Assembly: GCF_000477435.1 (NCBI RefSeq)
Contig: NC_022576.1
Location: forward strand, 1,302,001 to 1,366,000
DNA length: 64,000 bases
Source of the DNA: Candidatus Symbiobacter mobilis CR
GTDB lineage: Bacteria > Pseudomonadota > Gammaproteobacteria > Burkholderiales > Burkholderiaceae_C
Direction of reading: 5' to 3'
Shown: piece after piece, positions 45,399-55,381 of the stretch
Position numbering within the stretch: the stretch's first letter is position 1
How the letters are laid out: the number at the start of each line of letters is the position of its first letter
Notes under the pieces: model-generated
Database searches by the model: none
The model's input: the letters and a program-made list of their open reading frames with translations, nothing else
Told to the model about the DNA's origin: nothing
Position numbers and translations under genes: made by a program

Positions 45399-47867
45399 TC
45401 ACGACAGTTGCTTGAACGCCATGATGGCCTGGTTGCGCAAGGTGCGCAGTAGCGCCAGCTCTTTTTCATCGACCGTCAGGCTCCCCTGCTTGGCCTTGTC
45501 GGCGTAAATCAACCCAAAGGGCTTGCCTTTGGTGAGCAGCGGAAGCACCATGAAAGTGGGCGCGTTGAAATGCTGGCGGTACCACGCAGGCAGACTGGAA
45601 GCGATGCGTGGATCGCTGGCATCGTTGATGAGCGTGTCGGCACCCTTCAGGCACACCGCAGAGAACAAATCCAGCTTGGCGCCTTGACGCAGGGGAACGG
45701 CAAAGTGCTTGACCACGCCCTCCACCCCCGCCCCAAGCCCAAAACGGCCTGTGAGCGTATCCAGCCGCGCATCGCGCATACAAAAAAGGATGCGGCGAAA
45801 TTCCAATGCCCGGTACATGGCTTCGAGGATCATGCGCAGCACATCGACCAGTTTGAATTCCTCGACCATGACGTTGGTGATGTCCTGAATCCCGGCAGCG
45901 AGCAAGTCGGTGCGTTCTTCGGATTGGCGGAAGGCCGCTGCGGCCGCAGGGTCGATGTTCACGTGCGTGGCATGCAACTCATTGGCCTGGAATGCGTTGC
46001 CTCCCGCGACCTTGGCATCGGCCTTGGCTGGTTCGACGGTGAAATCCTGGAGCAAATGCGCCACCGGCGAGCTTTGCGGCACCACGATGTCCATCGCCCT
46101 CGCCAGATCAACCAGCTTGCCACGCGCCTGCTTCGTCATCGACCGCAACGCGTTGCTGGGTAGCCCCAGCACCCTGGTGTAGCGCTTGAAGGTGTGATCC
46201 AGGTTTTCCCGCACCGTTTCGGGGTCGGTGTCGAGCATGTCCTGCATCATCTCGTTCGAGGCAGCGGCCATCCAACGCAGTTGCTCGGAAAGATCCGGCA
46301 TCGGCTGGGATGGAGGATCCCCCTCGGGCTTGAGGATGCAGCGCTGAATCACCTCCGGCAACCCCCATGCCTGTGCCACGCCGGATCCCAGCTCTTCGTA
46401 ATCCAGCCCGAGCACGCGCTCCGAAGCCGCCGACTCGCTCATCGGATTCTTCTTGTCGTTCATCAACTCCCGAATCGCAGCCGCTTCTTCGGGAAAGTAG
46501 AACTGGGTCAGCATCCGCCCCAGGTTGTGGAACATCGCGCCGATAAAGGCTTCTTCGCCATGGCCCGAAGCCTGCCCCATCTCGGAAGCGATCGACGCGG
46601 CCATCAACGCACGGATGAATTCTTCCTTGAGGAACTGCGCGTTGTGGCGATCCTGCATGTGATCCAGCAAGACCAGGCTCAGCGCCATATTGCGGATGCC
46701 ATTGAACCCGACGAGCGTGACCGCGCGCGAGACCGTGCCGACCTTGTACCCCCGCGAATAGTGGGCACTGTTGACCAAGCGCAGGAGCTTATTGGTCAAG
46801 GCAACGTTTTTGAGAATTTCGTTGGTGACGCTGCTGATGCTCTCCTTGTCCGAAGCCGCCATGTTCTGGATGCGGATGATCGAATCGGAGAGCGCGGGAA
46901 AGTCCGTCTTGTGGCGCATCTTGCGCAACAGAAATTCCAGCGTCCCGCTTGCTGCGCCAACGTTCGCGACCTCGGCCGCGCCCGGCGCAAGCTGGCTGTT
47001 GAGCCATTGCTCCAGCGCGTCGTGCATGATTTGCGCGCTGGGGTAGCGCCGCCCAGGCTCGAAGGCAATCGACTGCAACAGGATCGACCGCAACGTATCG
47101 TCCAGGCTTGCCAGCAACGGTGGGGGCAGCCGCAAAGGCTCGTGCGCCACCTTATAAATCACGCGGTACGGGTCGTCGTTGGGCACCAAAGGCCGGTCGG
47201 ACAACGACTGTGCCAGCAGCAGCCCAGCGCCATACACATCCATCAGCGGGGTGACGGGTTCGCCACGCGCTGCTTCCGGCGACATGAAATTGGGTGTCCC
47301 CGCTGCGTCTTTGCCTTGGGCAGAGCCCGCTTCTTTGTTGACACGCGCCGCGATGCCAAAGTCCATCACCCTTGCACGCCCGGAGTCGTCGACGATGACG
47401 TTGGAAGGCTTGAGGTCGCGATGCACCACACCCAGCGCATGGGCGGCAATCAATGCGGAAAGCACGTCCAGGACGATACGCACCGCACGCTGCACCGGCA
47501 AGGAGCTTTTTTTGGTGAGCGCCTCCAGGGTTTTGCCCTGCGCGAACTCGAAGACGAGGTACGGCTGCTGATCCTGCACGTCGGCTTCGAACACGGGAAC
47601 GACGTTGGGGTGCGTCAGACGGCTGACGCTGCGCGCCTCCTGCAACCACTGCGCGATAACTTGGGCATCGGCACCCCGGCCCATCTTCAACAATTTGATG
47701 GCAACTTCGCGCTCCAGTCGGGAGTCGAAAGCCAGCCATACCTGCGACTGCGCGCCTTGCCCAAGCAGCTTCTTGAGTTCGAAACGGCCCAAAGTCGTCC
47801 CTGGCTGTGCGTACATCAGCCCCGTACTCATTCGTCTGAGGGTGGAGAGAGGGGAGAAATCAGCCAT
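45399..47867 (-). CDS. Ser/Thr protein kinase-HDOD-GAF signalling protein
   Basis: An 822-residue fusion. An N-terminal eukaryote-like kinase (about 20-280) has [32 protein letters not shown] and DFGIA and looks active. A central HDOD domain (about 305-500: [36 protein letters not shown]) is followed by a C-terminal GAF-like domain (about 660-820). HDOD proteins integrate signals without visible catalysis. The substrates are unknown. The start at 47867 is tentative; ATG 47831 is possible. It is divergent from an OmpR/EnvZ-type pair. Confidence 0.85.
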   Translation of the reverse strand: MADFSPLSTLRRMSTGLMYAQPGTTLGRFELKKLLGQGAQSQVWLAFDSRLEREVAIKLLKMGRGADAQVIAQWLQEARSVSRLTHPNVVPVFEADVQDQQPYLVFEFAQGKTLEALTKKSSLPVQRAVRIVLDVLSALIAAHALGVVHRDLKPSNVIVDDSGRARVMDFGIAARVNKEAGSAQGKDAAGTPNFMSPEAARGEPVTPLMDVYGAGLLLAQSLSDRPLVPNDDPYRVIYKVAHEPLRLPPPLLASLDDTLRSILLQSIAFEPGRRYPSAQIMHDALEQWLNSQLAPGAAEVANVGAASGTLEFLLRKMRHKTDFPALSDSIIRIQNMAASDKESISSVTNEILKNVALTNKLLRLVNSAHYSRGYKVGTVSRAVTLVGFNGIRNMALSLVLLDHMQDRHNAQFLKEEFIRALMAASIASEMGQASGHGEEAFIGAMFHNLGRMLTQFYFPEEAAAIRELMNDKKNPMSESAASERVLGLDYEELGSGVAQAWGLPEVIQRCILKPEGDPPSQPMPDLSEQLRWMAAASNEMMQDMLDTDPETVRENLDHTFKRYTRVLGLPSNALRSMTKQARGKLVDLARAMDIVVPQSSPVAHLLQDFTVEPAKADAKVAGGNAFQANELHATHVNIDPAAAAAFRQSEERTDLLAAGIQDITNVMVEEFKLVDVLRMILEAMYRALEFRRILFCMRDARLDTLTGRFGLGAGVEGVVKHFAVPLRQGAKLDLFSAVCLKGADTLINDASDPRIASSLPAWYRQHFNAPTFMVLPLLTKGKPFGLIYADKAKQGSLTVDEKELALLRTLRNQAIMAFKQLS

Positions 47868-48042
47868 AGGGAATGCAGCCTGGGTGTGCGGCGCGGCGAG
47901 GGATTCTCGCATCCACATTCCACGCCATATCGCGTGAAAAACCCCCTGTGTTCCCGGCTTTCCCATCGCATAGGCTCATATACCGTGTGATACAAAGAAA
48001 AACCCATTCAGCACGCTTCTCCACGCTTCTTTACGCTGTGCC

Positions 48043-48783
48043 ATGTCTCCCGCCCACGCAGCCCATCCCCACACCGACCGCATCCTCCTCGTCGACGATG
48101 ACTCCCGAGGCCGTGAACTGCTACGGCGCTATCTCATCCAACAAGGTTTCGACGTGCTCCAAGCGGAAGACGGGGCAGCCATGGCCCGCTTGCGCTTGCG
48201 TGAGACTGTCGATCTCATCGTGCTCGACCTGATGCTCCCTGGAGAAGATGGCCTCAGCCTATGCAAACGCATGAGGGCCGACGGCGATACCACGCCAGTC
48301 ATCATGCTCACCGCCAAAGGCAACGATATAGATCGGATCCATGGCCTCGAAGAAGGCGCGGACGACTACCTTGGCAAGCCCTGTAACCCCATGGAGCTGG
48401 TGGCGCGCATCCACGCCGTGTTGCGCCGCCGCCCTTTGCAGGAAGACCCCGGCGCCCCAGCCACGCAGCAAGAAACCGTCTGCTTTGGCGCCTATGCCTT
48501 CGATGTAGGCGCACGGACCCTACACCGTGGGACAGAGGAACTATCGCTGACCAGTGGCGAATTCGCACTACTCAAGGTGCTGGTTCGCAATGCCCGCAAA
48601 CCCTTGTCGCGGGAAAAGCTGTCCCAGCTCGCCCGTGGACGCAGCTTTGAACCGCTGGATCGCAGCCTCGACGTGCAGATCTCCCGCCTGCGCAAGCTCA
48701 TTGAAGACGACCATACCCAGCCCCGCTATATCCAGACCGTCTGGGGCGTAGGCTACGTATTCATCCCCGATGACCTTGCCTGA
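48043..48783 (+). CDS. OmpR-family response regulator
   Basis: A 246-residue regulator with receiver motifs DDD, LDLMLPGEDG, MLTAK and KPCNPME, and a winged-helix DNA-binding domain (LTSGEFALLKVLVRN, LDVQISRLRKLIEDD, YIQTVWGVGYVF). It overlaps the following sensor kinase by 14 bp, so the two are coupled; this is the EnvZ/OmpR-type arrangement. Confidence 0.93.
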   Translation: MSPAHAAHPHTDRILLVDDDSRGRELLRRYLIQQGFDVLQAEDGAAMARLRLRETVDLIVLDLMLPGEDGLSLCKRMRADGDTTPVIMLTAKGNDIDRIHGLEEGADDYLGKPCNPMELVARIHAVLRRRPLQEDPGAPATQQETVCFGAYAFDVGARTLHRGTEELSLTSGEFALLKVLVRNARKPLSREKLSQLARGRSFEPLDRSLDVQISRLRKLIEDDHTQPRYIQTVWGVGYVFIPDDLA

Positions 48784-50143
48784 TTCGGCATTGCCCCCCA
48801 CGCCGGGACATGCCGTGCGGCGGCGGGGCGTGGGGCTGTTTTGGCGTACCTTCCTGCTACTGAGCGCGTGGATCGCCATCAGCACGTTGGCTTGGGTGCA
48901 AACCCTGCGCGAGGCCGACCAAGGCCCCCATGCAGTGCATACCGCAAGACATTTGGTCTCCCTGGTGCGCGTGGTGCGTGCTGCGCTGGAGCATTTGCCA
49001 GCGGATCGTGTAACGCCTTTTTTCCAAGGACTGCAAGGGGGGGAGCATTTGCGCGTGGTTCCACACCATGCCGATGATCGGCATCAACCCCTGGCAGACA
49101 ACGCCCTTGCGCAGCGCATTGCCGAGGCTGTCTCCCGATTGCTCGGCGCCCCAACACCACTCGCAACGTCGGTCAATGGTGCCCAGGGTCTCTGGATTCT
49201 GTTCGACACCCATGCAGGGTCCTACTGGCTGCGTGCCGACCCTGCACTGCTGCACCCCTTGGTTGACCCTGTGCGCTTGGCGTGGTTATGGACGGCGGTC
49301 GGGTTTTCGCTGGTCGGCGCGGTATGGCTGGCGCGGTGGGTGAATCTGCCTGTGGCGCGGCTGTCTTTTGCAACGAGCCGCATCCGCGAAGGCGACTTCG
49401 CCGCCAGCACGCTCGACGAATCCGTGCAAGCCCCGGAACTGCGCGACGTCCATGTCGGGTTCAACCGCATGGCGCAGCAGCTTGCGCGCATCGACCAAGA
49501 TCGTGCCGTGATGCTCGCGGGCATCTCGCACGATCTACGCACCCCGTTGGGGCACTTGCGGCTGGAAATCGAGCTGGCCGTTCCCGATCCGCAGTCCCGC
49601 GCCAACATGGTGCGTGATATCGCGCAACTCGATGCCATCGTCGACAAGTTTCTCGATTACGCGCGGCCCGGGCAGCCTCACGCGCAACCCGTAGCGCTGC
49701 GCGAGGTGCTCGCAACTTGCATGGATCCGCTGCGCAACAACAAAGACGTGGGCATGGTGCTGGATATGACCGAGGATTTGCACGTGCTCGGAGACCCCGT
49801 CGAGCTGGCGCGCATCATCGCCAACCTGCTGGAAAACGCTGCCCGCTATGGCAAATCCGTCGATACGGGCATCGCACGCATCGCGCTGCATGCCCATGGC
49901 GAGGGAGACGACGTCGTGCTGTGCGTGCGGGATCACGGCATCGGTATCGCCGATGCGCAGATCGACCAGATCACCACCCCTTTTTTCCGGGGGGAAGCCG
50001 CACGCACGGCCACGACTGGCGCTGGCCTGGGGCTGGCCATCGTCGAACGGCTCGTGCTGCGAATGGCCGGTACCCTGCAACTGCGCAATGCGGAAGAGGG
50101 AGGGTTGTTAGTGCGGATCGTCCTGCCCAGCGCCACAAGGTAG
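48770..50143 (+). CDS. EnvZ-type sensor histidine kinase
   Basis: A 457-residue membrane kinase: two membrane segments (about 24-42 and 170-188) flank a periplasmic loop, then HAMP, HisKA with LAGISHDLRTPLGHLRLE and HATPase (NLLENAARYG, DHGIGI, GAGLGLAIVERL). It pairs with the OmpR-type regulator just upstream. A REP palindrome begins within the last codons, at the stop. Confidence 0.93.
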   Translation: MTLPDSALPPTPGHAVRRRGVGLFWRTFLLLSAWIAISTLAWVQTLREADQGPHAVHTARHLVSLVRVVRAALEHLPADRVTPFFQGLQGGEHLRVVPHHADDRHQPLADNALAQRIAEAVSRLLGAPTPLATSVNGAQGLWILFDTHAGSYWLRADPALLHPLVDPVRLAWLWTAVGFSLVGAVWLARWVNLPVARLSFATSRIREGDFAASTLDESVQAPELRDVHVGFNRMAQQLARIDQDRAVMLAGISHDLRTPLGHLRLEIELAVPDPQSRANMVRDIAQLDAIVDKFLDYARPGQPHAQPVALREVLATCMDPLRNNKDVGMVLDMTEDLHVLGDPVELARIIANLLENAARYGKSVDTGIARIALHAHGEGDDVVLCVRDHGIGIADAQIDQITTPFFRGEAARTATTGAGLGLAIVERLVLRMAGTLQLRNAEEGGLLVRIVLPSATR

Positions 50144-50161
50144 GAGCGACTTCCGTCGCGA
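50140..50161 (+). repeat. REP-like palindrome (second orientation)
   Basis: GTAGGAGCGACTTCCGTCGC followed by GA; same arms as at 37310-37331 with the central GGAA/TTCC inverted. It sits between the convergent sensor kinase and TonB receptor genes. Confidence 0.65.
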
Positions 50162-50167
50162 TGCACC

Positions 50168-52567
50168 CTACCACCCCACCGTCAGCCGCAGATAGTAGTA
50201 CGCGCCGTTGTACCCAAAAGGGGCGTACTGGCTGTAGGGAACGATATCGCCGGAGCTGATCACGCTCTTCGCGCCAGTCTCTCCCCATGCTTGGGGGTAT
50301 GCATCAAAAAGGTTCGTGGCGCCGACGGCAAGGGTCACATCCTTGGCTAGGCGATAGGCCACTTCGGCGTCGAGCGTCCAGCGGGCGGCAAAAGTCACTT
50401 TGTCGTAGTTTGCGGTACTGGAATACTTGCCGAAGCGGTTCAGGTTGAGCACGACGTCGACGTCGCGCATCGAGTACTGCGTCCACAGCTTGAAGGCATC
50501 ACGGGGCTGTGCGCCTTCAATCAACACCCGCACGAAGGGTTCGAGAATCAAATCCATCATGTCCACGCCCAGCACGGACGGAGCGGGGTTGACCTGCGTG
50601 ATCGCCGTCTTGCTGTATTGGTACGCGCCCACCCATTTGAGCCGCGCACTGTTCTCTAGCGACTGCCGGTATTCCAGCCGCAAGTCGATGCCTCGCGTGC
50701 GCGTGGCGATGGCATTGGTGAAGTACACGGCACCCTCCACACCATGCTGTCGCAAGATCTCCACCGCCTGCGGACTGAGCGATTGCAAACTCCCCGCCGA
50801 GATGTACCCCGTCGGCAGGATACGGTCGGCGATGTCCGTCCAAAACACATCGGCGCTGGCCGTGAGCTGCGAGGAAGGCTGGAGCACTATTCCCACAGTC
50901 AGGTGTTGCGATTCCTCTGGCTTGAGCGCCGTGGCCCCCAGCGCCCGCGCAACGGGGTGATCGACCCCATAGTTGCCGAATGTCATGAGGGAATCCCCAT
51001 CGCGGTAGGAAGCGGTCGAAGAAAAGTGCGACTGCGATAGCGATGGTGCACGGAATCCTGTGCTGGCGCTGGCGCGTAGCAGGGTATCTTCGTTGGCGCG
51101 GTAACGCAGGGCAAGCTTGCCGTTGAGCGTGGAGCCAAAGTCACTGTAGCGCTCGGCACGCGCTGCGGTGTCGATGCTGAGCCGCTCGGACAGGCTGTAT
51201 TTCCAGTCTCCGTAGAGGGAATAGGCATCGCGGGTGGCAGACACTGCGTTCTCCGGGCTAAAGCCGCCAAAGCCTTGGGAACCGGCGTACCACGGCAAAT
51301 CCTGGCCCAGCCTGTACGAGGCAGGCTCCCCTGGGGTAATGCGGTAGTGTTCCCGACGGAGTTCGACGCCGCCTGCCCAATAGTGGCGCCCCACTCTCTT
51401 GCTGATGTCTCCATTTAGGGTCTGCTGCGTATACCGCGTTGCCCCGGAGTCGAAGGACGTGGGAGAGGATGCCCCCATTGACCGGTTCAGCGAATGGTTG
51501 ACGTAGAAGTGGTAGTCGTTTTGCCCATGCGTCAGACTCCAATCCCAGCGGGTGCCGTCTGCCCACAACCCCCGTACCCCACCTGTTGCGGTGGTATCGG
51601 TGATCTTGGGCTCGATCAACGGCAAAAAGCCGTCGGGATAGATCGCAGGGATATTGCGGTCGCTGTTCGCAGTGCGGTAAAAGGCCCCGGCGCTGCTGCG
51701 GCGGGTATCGTGGAGGACGTGGAAATAGGGGGTGACATCGCCGTGCGGCAGTTCGCCATGGATGGCCAACAAGGCATCCTGCGTGTCGGCATCGCCGAAG
51801 TGCGTGTTGATCCTGCCCCCGTCTGCGGGATCCGGGCCAGCGCGGTTCGTAGGCCCACGATCATGCAGCGCGGCTGTCAGGTTCAGAAAACCATCCCCAG
51901 CCAGCGGTTGGGAAAGGAACACATCTGCATGACGCTGGGTCCCATCCCCCTTGGTGGTGCGGCCAGCGCCGACCGTGGCGTGACTCCCGTACCCGTAGCC
52001 TTTGAGGACGATGTTGAGAATGCCGGCAATGGCCTCTGAACCATACTGGGCCGCAGCGCCGTCACGCAGCACTTCAACCCGCTCGACCGCGTACAGGGGG
52101 ATCGTGTCGAGATCGACACCGGAACTACCCCGGCCCACGGTACCGTTGTTGTGCAGCAGCGAACTCTGGTGCAGCCGCTTGCCGTTGACGAGCACAAGCA
52201 CTTGGTCGGGGTTGAGTCCGCGCAGCGTGAAAGGCGGTGCATGGTCTGTGCCGTCGGCAATCGACGGGCGGGGCGCGTTGAACCCCACCACCAGCATGGT
52301 CAGCGCACGTTGCAGAGAGCTTTGGCCCGTGGACTGAAGCTGTGCAGCAGTGATGACATCGATCGGCACCTCGGCGTCGAGCGCGTCGCGGCTGCCCCCG
52401 CGCGAACCAACCTCGGCCTTGGCCTGGGTTTCGATACGCAGCAGTTCTTCCAACGGACGGTCGTAATAGACCTTGCTGTCTTGCACCGCCCGGTCAACGG
52501 CCCACACGACATCCCCTGCTCCCATCCACATTACCGCGGACAGCAATACCAACGAAACCCTTTTCAT
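50168..52567 (-). CDS. TonB-dependent outer membrane receptor
   Basis: A 799-residue receptor with a signal peptide (MKRVSLVLLSAVMWMGAGDV...), a plug domain (PIDVITAAQLQSTGQSSLQR; VLVLVNGKRLHQ; VERVEVLRDGAAAQYGSEAI) and a beta-barrel ending AYYYLRLTVGW. It is the last gene of a three-gene operon behind a YfiR-like protein and a diguanylate cyclase; overlapping ends suggest translational coupling. In YfiBNR systems YfiR works with an OmpA-like partner; here a TonB receptor takes that place. The ligand is unknown. Confidence 0.92.
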   Translation of the reverse strand: MKRVSLVLLSAVMWMGAGDVVWAVDRAVQDSKVYYDRPLEELLRIETQAKAEVGSRGGSRDALDAEVPIDVITAAQLQSTGQSSLQRALTMLVVGFNAPRPSIADGTDHAPPFTLRGLNPDQVLVLVNGKRLHQSSLLHNNGTVGRGSSGVDLDTIPLYAVERVEVLRDGAAAQYGSEAIAGILNIVLKGYGYGSHATVGAGRTTKGDGTQRHADVFLSQPLAGDGFLNLTAALHDRGPTNRAGPDPADGGRINTHFGDADTQDALLAIHGELPHGDVTPYFHVLHDTRRSSAGAFYRTANSDRNIPAIYPDGFLPLIEPKITDTTATGGVRGLWADGTRWDWSLTHGQNDYHFYVNHSLNRSMGASSPTSFDSGATRYTQQTLNGDISKRVGRHYWAGGVELRREHYRITPGEPASYRLGQDLPWYAGSQGFGGFSPENAVSATRDAYSLYGDWKYSLSERLSIDTAARAERYSDFGSTLNGKLALRYRANEDTLLRASASTGFRAPSLSQSHFSSTASYRDGDSLMTFGNYGVDHPVARALGATALKPEESQHLTVGIVLQPSSQLTASADVFWTDIADRILPTGYISAGSLQSLSPQAVEILRQHGVEGAVYFTNAIATRTRGIDLRLEYRQSLENSARLKWVGAYQYSKTAITQVNPAPSVLGVDMMDLILEPFVRVLIEGAQPRDAFKLWTQYSMRDVDVVLNLNRFGKYSSTANYDKVTFAARWTLDAEVAYRLAKDVTLAVGATNLFDAYPQAWGETGAKSVISSGDIVPYSQYAPFGYNGAYYYLRLTVGW

Positions 52568-53091
52568 GGCCGTACCCCCCGCAGCACCGTGGCAATCGAC
52601 AACAACGGCGCGCCAATCCGCAACCCGGCATGCATTGCTGCATCGTGGTTGATCTTGATGCGGGCGCGCTGTTCCACGAAGTCGAGCTGGATGATCCCGC
52701 CGCTTTCGGCAAAACCCTTTGTACTGCCAACGGTCAAGATATGGTGCGCCTTGGCATACTCGATTGCCGCCTGGCGCTCGGCAGATCTGGCCAAGGTAAG
52801 GAACAGGATGTCGGTATCCGGCGGGACTTCCTCCAACCGATGCGCATAGCGCAGCACGATGGGCTTGCCGTGGATGCTCTTGTCCCGGTATAGATGATCA
52901 AGCAGGGAGCCGAAAGGGTTGTCGCCGAGCAGCGTGATGACGAAAGACTCGCGCTGTTGGACCGGCCATTCGATGTAGCTGGCCAGGCGGCCGATGAACA
53001 CGGCTTGCAACTTGCGTTCCTCATCGCTGGCCCACGCACAGGGTATGCGCAGCAGCGCAAGCAGCACCAACAAAAAACAAAGATTTTTCAC
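52564..53091 (-). CDS. YfiR-like periplasmic protein
   Basis: A 175-residue exported protein (signal VKNLCFLLVLLALLRIPCAWA) matching YfiR/DUF4154: KLQAVFIGRLASYIEWPVQQ, GDNPFGSLLD, ILTVGSTKGFAESGGIIQLD and LRIGAPLLSIATVLR. YfiR represses the partner diguanylate cyclase in the periplasm. The GTG at 53091 has GGAGGAG upstream. It overlaps the receptor gene downstream and follows the cyclase by 29 bp. Confidence 0.88.
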   Translation of the reverse strand: MKNLCFLLVLLALLRIPCAWASDEERKLQAVFIGRLASYIEWPVQQRESFVITLLGDNPFGSLLDHLYRDKSIHGKPIVLRYAHRLEEVPPDTDILFLTLARSAERQAAIEYAKAHHILTVGSTKGFAESGGIIQLDFVEQRARIKINHDAAMHAGLRIGAPLLSIATVLRGVRP

Positions 53092-53120
53092 CGTGATCTC
53101 CTCCTGGGCCACCCCCGCGA

Positions 53121-54392
53121 TCAACCCACGACGAACCGATTTCGGCCAGACTCCTTGGCGCGGTACATCGCCTCGTCCGCAGTCTTGATCATGCTCTCGA
53201 TCACCCCTTCGAGGGCATCGTCTGCGCTCGGAGTCCGCGCATGCACGCCAAGGCTGACTGTCACGTACAGGAACCCGTCGCCTTGCAGATTGATGCGGTA
53301 CTCCTGCACGCTGCTGCGAATGCGCTCGGCCACTGCCGCCGCCATCTCCACCGTGGCCCCTTCGCAGATCACCAGGAATTCCTCGCCTCCGAAGCGAGCG
53401 ACGAGGTCGTACTCGCGTGCGCTATCTTGCAACACCCTCGCCACCGTCTGGAGCACCAGGTCGCCCGCCGGGTGTCCATAGTGGTCGTTGACCTTCTTGA
53501 AAAAGTCGATGTCGAGCATGACGACGCCCAGCGGTTCCCCTTTGCGTTGGGAACGCGCCAGCATCGTCGCCAACACATCCATCGCGTGGCGACGATTCGC
53601 CAGCCCGGTAAGCGCATCGGTCGTGGCCAGTTTGCTCAGACGCTCGTCACGTTCACGCACCTCGGCCAGCATCGCGTCGAACCCTTCGTATAGCTCGCCA
53701 AACTCGTCGCTGCGCTGCACGCTCAAAGCGTGGCGATAGTCTTTCGTCGCAGCCACCGAATGCATGGCCGCGACCAAATCCAGGATGGGGCGCGTGAATA
53801 GCGCTTGCAGCCGCACGGATAGGAACACCAGGACGACGAGGGTCAGTAGGGAAATGGACAACTGCACGAGGATGAAGTCCCGAATCTTGGTCCGCAGCCT
53901 CTGCGTATCGGAAATCACTGCAAGGACGCCAATCGGCTTGCCATCGAACCACACCGTCTGGAGCACCCCCATGCAGTCGTCGTGCAAGTGTTCGACGGTT
54001 GCTTCCTGGTCAAACAGCTTCTGCGATTCGGCAGTGATCGTGTCCCGCACATGCTGCAGCATGGCATCCCCTTGCGCTTTCGACAACGTGGGATGGCGGT
54101 ACTGGCTCCATACCTTGCCAACATCGTCGGTGACCACGGCCAGCAGAATGTGCGAATCCACCCGGAGCGGCGCAAGGATGTTGCCCGCGCTGTGTACGTC
54201 ATGAAACGCCAGCGCGGCGCGCATGTTTTCGCTGATGACGCTCGTGAGCTGTTGCAACACCCGCAGCGAGGCGCGCGATTCGGTCACGTAGGTCGTATAC
54301 GACGTGATGAGGGAAGACACCAGCAACGCCAGCGCTGCACTACCAGCAAGCAACACGACCAATTTGAACCGGATCGACAACTTGTGGAACAT
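53121..54392 (-). CDS. CHASE8-like membrane diguanylate cyclase
   Basis: About 423 residues. Two membrane segments (about 13-33 and 150-170) flank a periplasmic region like the CHASE8 domain of DgcN/YfiN (SVISENMRAALAFHDVHSAGNILAPLR). HAMP follows, then GGDEF with ATTDALTGLANRRHA, IDFFKKVNDHYGH and the active GGEEF in FGGEEFLV. It makes c-di-GMP under YfiR control. An upstream in-frame start at 54434 is possible. Confidence 0.88.
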   Translation of the reverse strand: MFHKLSIRFKLVVLLAGSAALALLVSSLITSYTTYVTESRASLRVLQQLTSVISENMRAALAFHDVHSAGNILAPLRVDSHILLAVVTDDVGKVWSQYRHPTLSKAQGDAMLQHVRDTITAESQKLFDQEATVEHLHDDCMGVLQTVWFDGKPIGVLAVISDTQRLRTKIRDFILVQLSISLLTLVVLVFLSVRLQALFTRPILDLVAAMHSVAATKDYRHALSVQRSDEFGELYEGFDAMLAEVRERDERLSKLATTDALTGLANRRHAMDVLATMLARSQRKGEPLGVVMLDIDFFKKVNDHYGHPAGDLVLQTVARVLQDSAREYDLVARFGGEEFLVICEGATVEMAAAVAERIRSSVQEYRINLQGDGFLYVTVSLGVHARTPSADDALEGVIESMIKTADEAMYRAKESGRNRFVVG

Positions 54393-54429
54393 AGTCAGAA
54401 TGACCCAAAGGCTGCGATTCTCACTGACT

Positions 54430-54530
54430 GCCATGGCCTTTCGTAGGCACCCTGCATCAGGAAAAGCAGGAAAGGAAAGTCATGGGAGTTTTCCTCACCC
54501 CCAACCCTGCTCCCGCTGTGCCCCTACCGT
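54430..54530 (+). repeat. Dispersed intergenic repeat, copy D
   Basis: CCATGGCCTTTCGTAGGCAC, CCTGCATCAGGAAAAGCAGG, GGAAAGTCATGGGAGTTTTC and CTCACCCCCAACCCTGCTCC reproduce the left half of copies B and C; the tail runs into the 3' end of the HNH gene. Confidence 0.6.
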
Positions 54531-55187
54531 ATGCACACATGTAAGCGGCCACGATGCATTGCCAGATACGGCTGATGCAGTGCATTCACCCAACGTAGTT
54601 TCATGCCGGATGAAATACCCAGCGGCTGCACGTCGATCCCTGCCAGCGCAGGTGCGATGACCAGCACACCTTGGTCATCAAAGCTGATGAGGAAGCGGTC
54701 AAACAGCGCGTCCAGGTTTGCACTGAGCAGAAAGCCGTTGAACACATCCATCCGCTCTGCATCCGTCGCGCATTCGGCCCATGGCTTGGCGTGGCTTGCA
54801 CGCAGCACCTCCGGTATGGCCATACCAGTTACGGCGCACGCACCTCCCCAGTAGTCCAACATTGCGTCACGAAACTTGTTTTGCCCAACGCGCTGACGAA
54901 CCATGCGTTCGACCTCAGTACCTGCAATGCCTGCTGGAAGCTCTGCCAGTTCTGCAGCCACTGCCTGCTGGTAATCATTCGCGGCCTGACTAGGCAGTGC
55001 ACGGGAAAGACTGGCCGCACGGCGCAGCAATGCTGCCAAATCCGACTCGGTGGCTACCCGGAACGCATCAGCGATTGGCATGACGCGCCGAGGCCAGGGT
55101 GACACCACGCACATCGGAGGCCACGACATGCTCGAAGCCATTGTCGTTGCCGGTTTTCTCGATGAGTATGCGTTGTAGAGGGTTCAT
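54524..55187 (-). pseudogene. HNH endonuclease gene, frameshifted
   Basis: A 5' piece (MNPLQRILIEKTGNDNGFEH...SARHA, ATG at 55187) stops early in its frame near 55075, and the rest continues in another frame: MPIADAFRVATESDLAALLR (start ATG 55081) through NKFRDAMLDYWGGACAVTG, SHAKPWAE and LSANLDALFDRFLISFDDQG. The latter is an HNH-type nuclease core (PF13391-like) with intact His/Asn positions. A single-base indel near 55080 would restore the full protein. It begins in an ATGA overlap with the upstream remnant. Confidence 0.72.
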
Positions 55188-55381
55188 TCCAGAGTCCCAG
55201 GTGTATCGACAATGGCATTCCACTCAGGCGATTCGCGGCGAATCACCGCCCCATCCTCTAGGCATTGATTGCCACCTTGATTTGTCATCGCGATACTCTC
55301 TAGAATGCAAAGACTCATCAGCCCAAGGCTGAAGGAGTTGGGCCAGCGCCATGTGCGCTGGCCTTTCTGTTTCTGGCTCAT
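55184..55381 (-). pseudogene. RNA-ligase remnant fused to unrelated N-terminus
   Basis: A 65-codon frame beginning MSQKQKGQRTWRWPNSFSLG and ending EDGAVIRRESPEWNAIVDTP. The end matches motif IV onward of the ligase gene at 56700-57398 (LEGVVIRRESPEW), with the rest of the ligase deleted. Both ends overlap neighbours by ATGA, so it is still coupled in the operon. Confidence 0.6.
55341..55363. repeat. GGCCAGCGC hairpin
   Basis: GGCCAGCGC and GCGCTGGCC form a 9-bp stem round CATGT, followed by TTTCTGTTTCTGG. It lies inside the ligase remnant. On the plus strand it resembles a terminator. Confidence 0.45.

Noticed and set aside
46194..47990. Plus-strand frame of 598 codons
   Set aside because: Antisense to the STPK-HDOD-GAF gene, which has intact kinase motifs.
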